DNA from: Bacteriovoracaceae bacterium
Lineage (GTDB): Bacteria; Bdellovibrionota; Bacteriovoracia; Bacteriovoracales; Bacteriovoracaceae
Assembly: GCA_947448095.1 (NCBI GenBank)
Contig: CANFNN010000203.1
Span: 1 to 5,568 of the forward strand
Length of the DNA stretch: 5,568 bases
Reading direction: 5' to 3'
Positions 5,211-5,568 of the stretch are shown piece after piece. The notes beneath the pieces were generated by a model. It searched no databases. It was not told the DNA's origin and saw only the letters and a list, made by a program, of their open reading frames with translations. Within the stretch, counting starts at the first letter, position 1. Each line of letters starts with the position of its first letter. Made by a program: the position numbers and the translations under genes.

Positions 5211-5568
5211 TTATTTTCTTTCACTCACAAATTTCAGTCGTGAATAAACGAGCATCTGGTTATTCGCAGGCATATCGATATCATCAATCAGTTCAAAACC
5301 ATTTTTGATCATGGCCTTATTAATATCTTCAAAAGATCTAATGCCGCTAGTGGGATCACTTTCTTTGAGTTGGCGGTCAAAAGCCTCATTACTTGGTGAG
5401 GTGAATTGCCCGTCATATTTAAAAGGCCCATAAAAAATCGCTCGTGAGCCTTCGCGCAAGCGATGACCCAGTAACTTAATCAGCGATTTTCCTTCTTTCC
5501 AAGGCATGATGTGAAAAGTGTTGGCAGTAAAGACTACGTCAAATTTGAGTTTTGGGAAATCATCCTTA
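5211..5568 (-). CDS. DUF938 methyltransferase-like protein, C-terminal part (5' end outside window)
   Basis: The frame is open to the right edge (last complete codon at 5565-5567), so the true start is outside; the first Met inside the window (5507) is internal. About 119 codons are visible of about 200 usual for the family. Reading from the edge: KFDVVFTANTFHIMPW, then an amphipathic helix, LGHRLREGSRAIFYGPFKYDG (the region of the class I methyltransferase fold after motif III), FTSPSNEAFDRQLKESDP, GIRSFEDINKAMIKNGF and DIDMPANNQMLVYSR. NTFHIMPW, YGPF, TSPSN.AFD..L and MPANN are the conserved blocks of DUF938 (PF06080), a predicted SAM-dependent methyltransferase family related to human METTL26. 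The SAM-binding GxGxG motif would be upstream of the window edge. Substrate unknown. It converges on the Gcw_chp gene with 8 bp between stops. Confidence 0.9.
   Translation of the reverse strand, partial: KDDFPKLKFDVVFTANTFHIMPWKEGKSLIKLLGHRLREGSRAIFYGPFKYDGQFTSPSNEAFDRQLKESDPTSGIRSFEDINKAMIKNGFELIDDIDMPANNQMLVYSRLKFVSERK

Noticed and set aside
5211..5507. Complete small 98-residue gene starting at 5507
   Set aside because: The frame is open to the window edge and the upstream residues (VFTANTFHI) belong to the conserved DUF938 block, so this Met is internal.

Overview
This is a compact, low-to-moderate GC (roughly 40-42% by eye) bacterial chromosome segment with seven protein genes, two of them cut by the window edges. 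Several products carry Sec signal peptides, and one is a probable outer-membrane beta-barrel of a proteobacterial family, so the host is Gram-negative. The mix of genes, the AT-leaning codon use and the small secreted proteins of unknown function would fit the Bdellovibrionota (Bdellovibrio/Bacteriovorax-like predators and relatives). That placement is an inference from style and is not proven by any marker here.

Layout. (1) Positions 1-1548, plus: C-terminal two thirds of phosphoenolpyruvate synthase (ppsA). (2) 1561-1992, minus: a 143-residue secreted protein of unknown function, convergent with ppsA. (3) 1993-2215: a divergent intergenic region with tandem direct repeats, nested inverted repeats and candidate promoters. 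(4) 2216-3100 and 3114-3656, plus: a two-gene unit encoding an exported metallo-beta-lactamase-fold hydrolase and a membrane fatty acid hydroxylase. (5) 3649-4350, minus: an alkaline-ceramidase-like membrane hydrolase whose 3' end overlaps the hydroxylase by 8 bp. (6) 4351-4428: a short divergent promoter region with two back-to-back -35 boxes. (7) 4429-5202, plus: a TIGR02001/Gcw_chp-type exported protein. (8) 5211-5568, minus: C-terminal part of a DUF938 methyltransferase-like protein.

How the genes may work together. The centre is the most interesting part. A fatty acid hydroxylase and a ceramidase-family hydrolase with a complete set of predicted catalytic residues lie tail to tail, and a secreted metallohydrolase is cotranscribed with the hydroxylase. 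This suggests local concentration of lipid-modifying enzymes, possibly acting on ceramide or another N-acyl lipid. The substrate is not shown by the sequence. The flanking genes (ppsA for gluconeogenesis, the Gcw_chp protein, the DUF938 protein) have no evident functional tie to it.

Regulatory reading. Three genes (start codons at 1992, 3114 and 4350) have good Shine-Dalgarno sequences. The genes starting at 2216 and 4429 do not. Each instead has a -10-like hexamer ending exactly 7 bases before the A of ATG, which suggests leaderless transcripts. No convincing rho-independent terminator was found at any of the three convergent gene junctions. No tRNA, rRNA, CRISPR array, insertion sequence or attachment site was seen.
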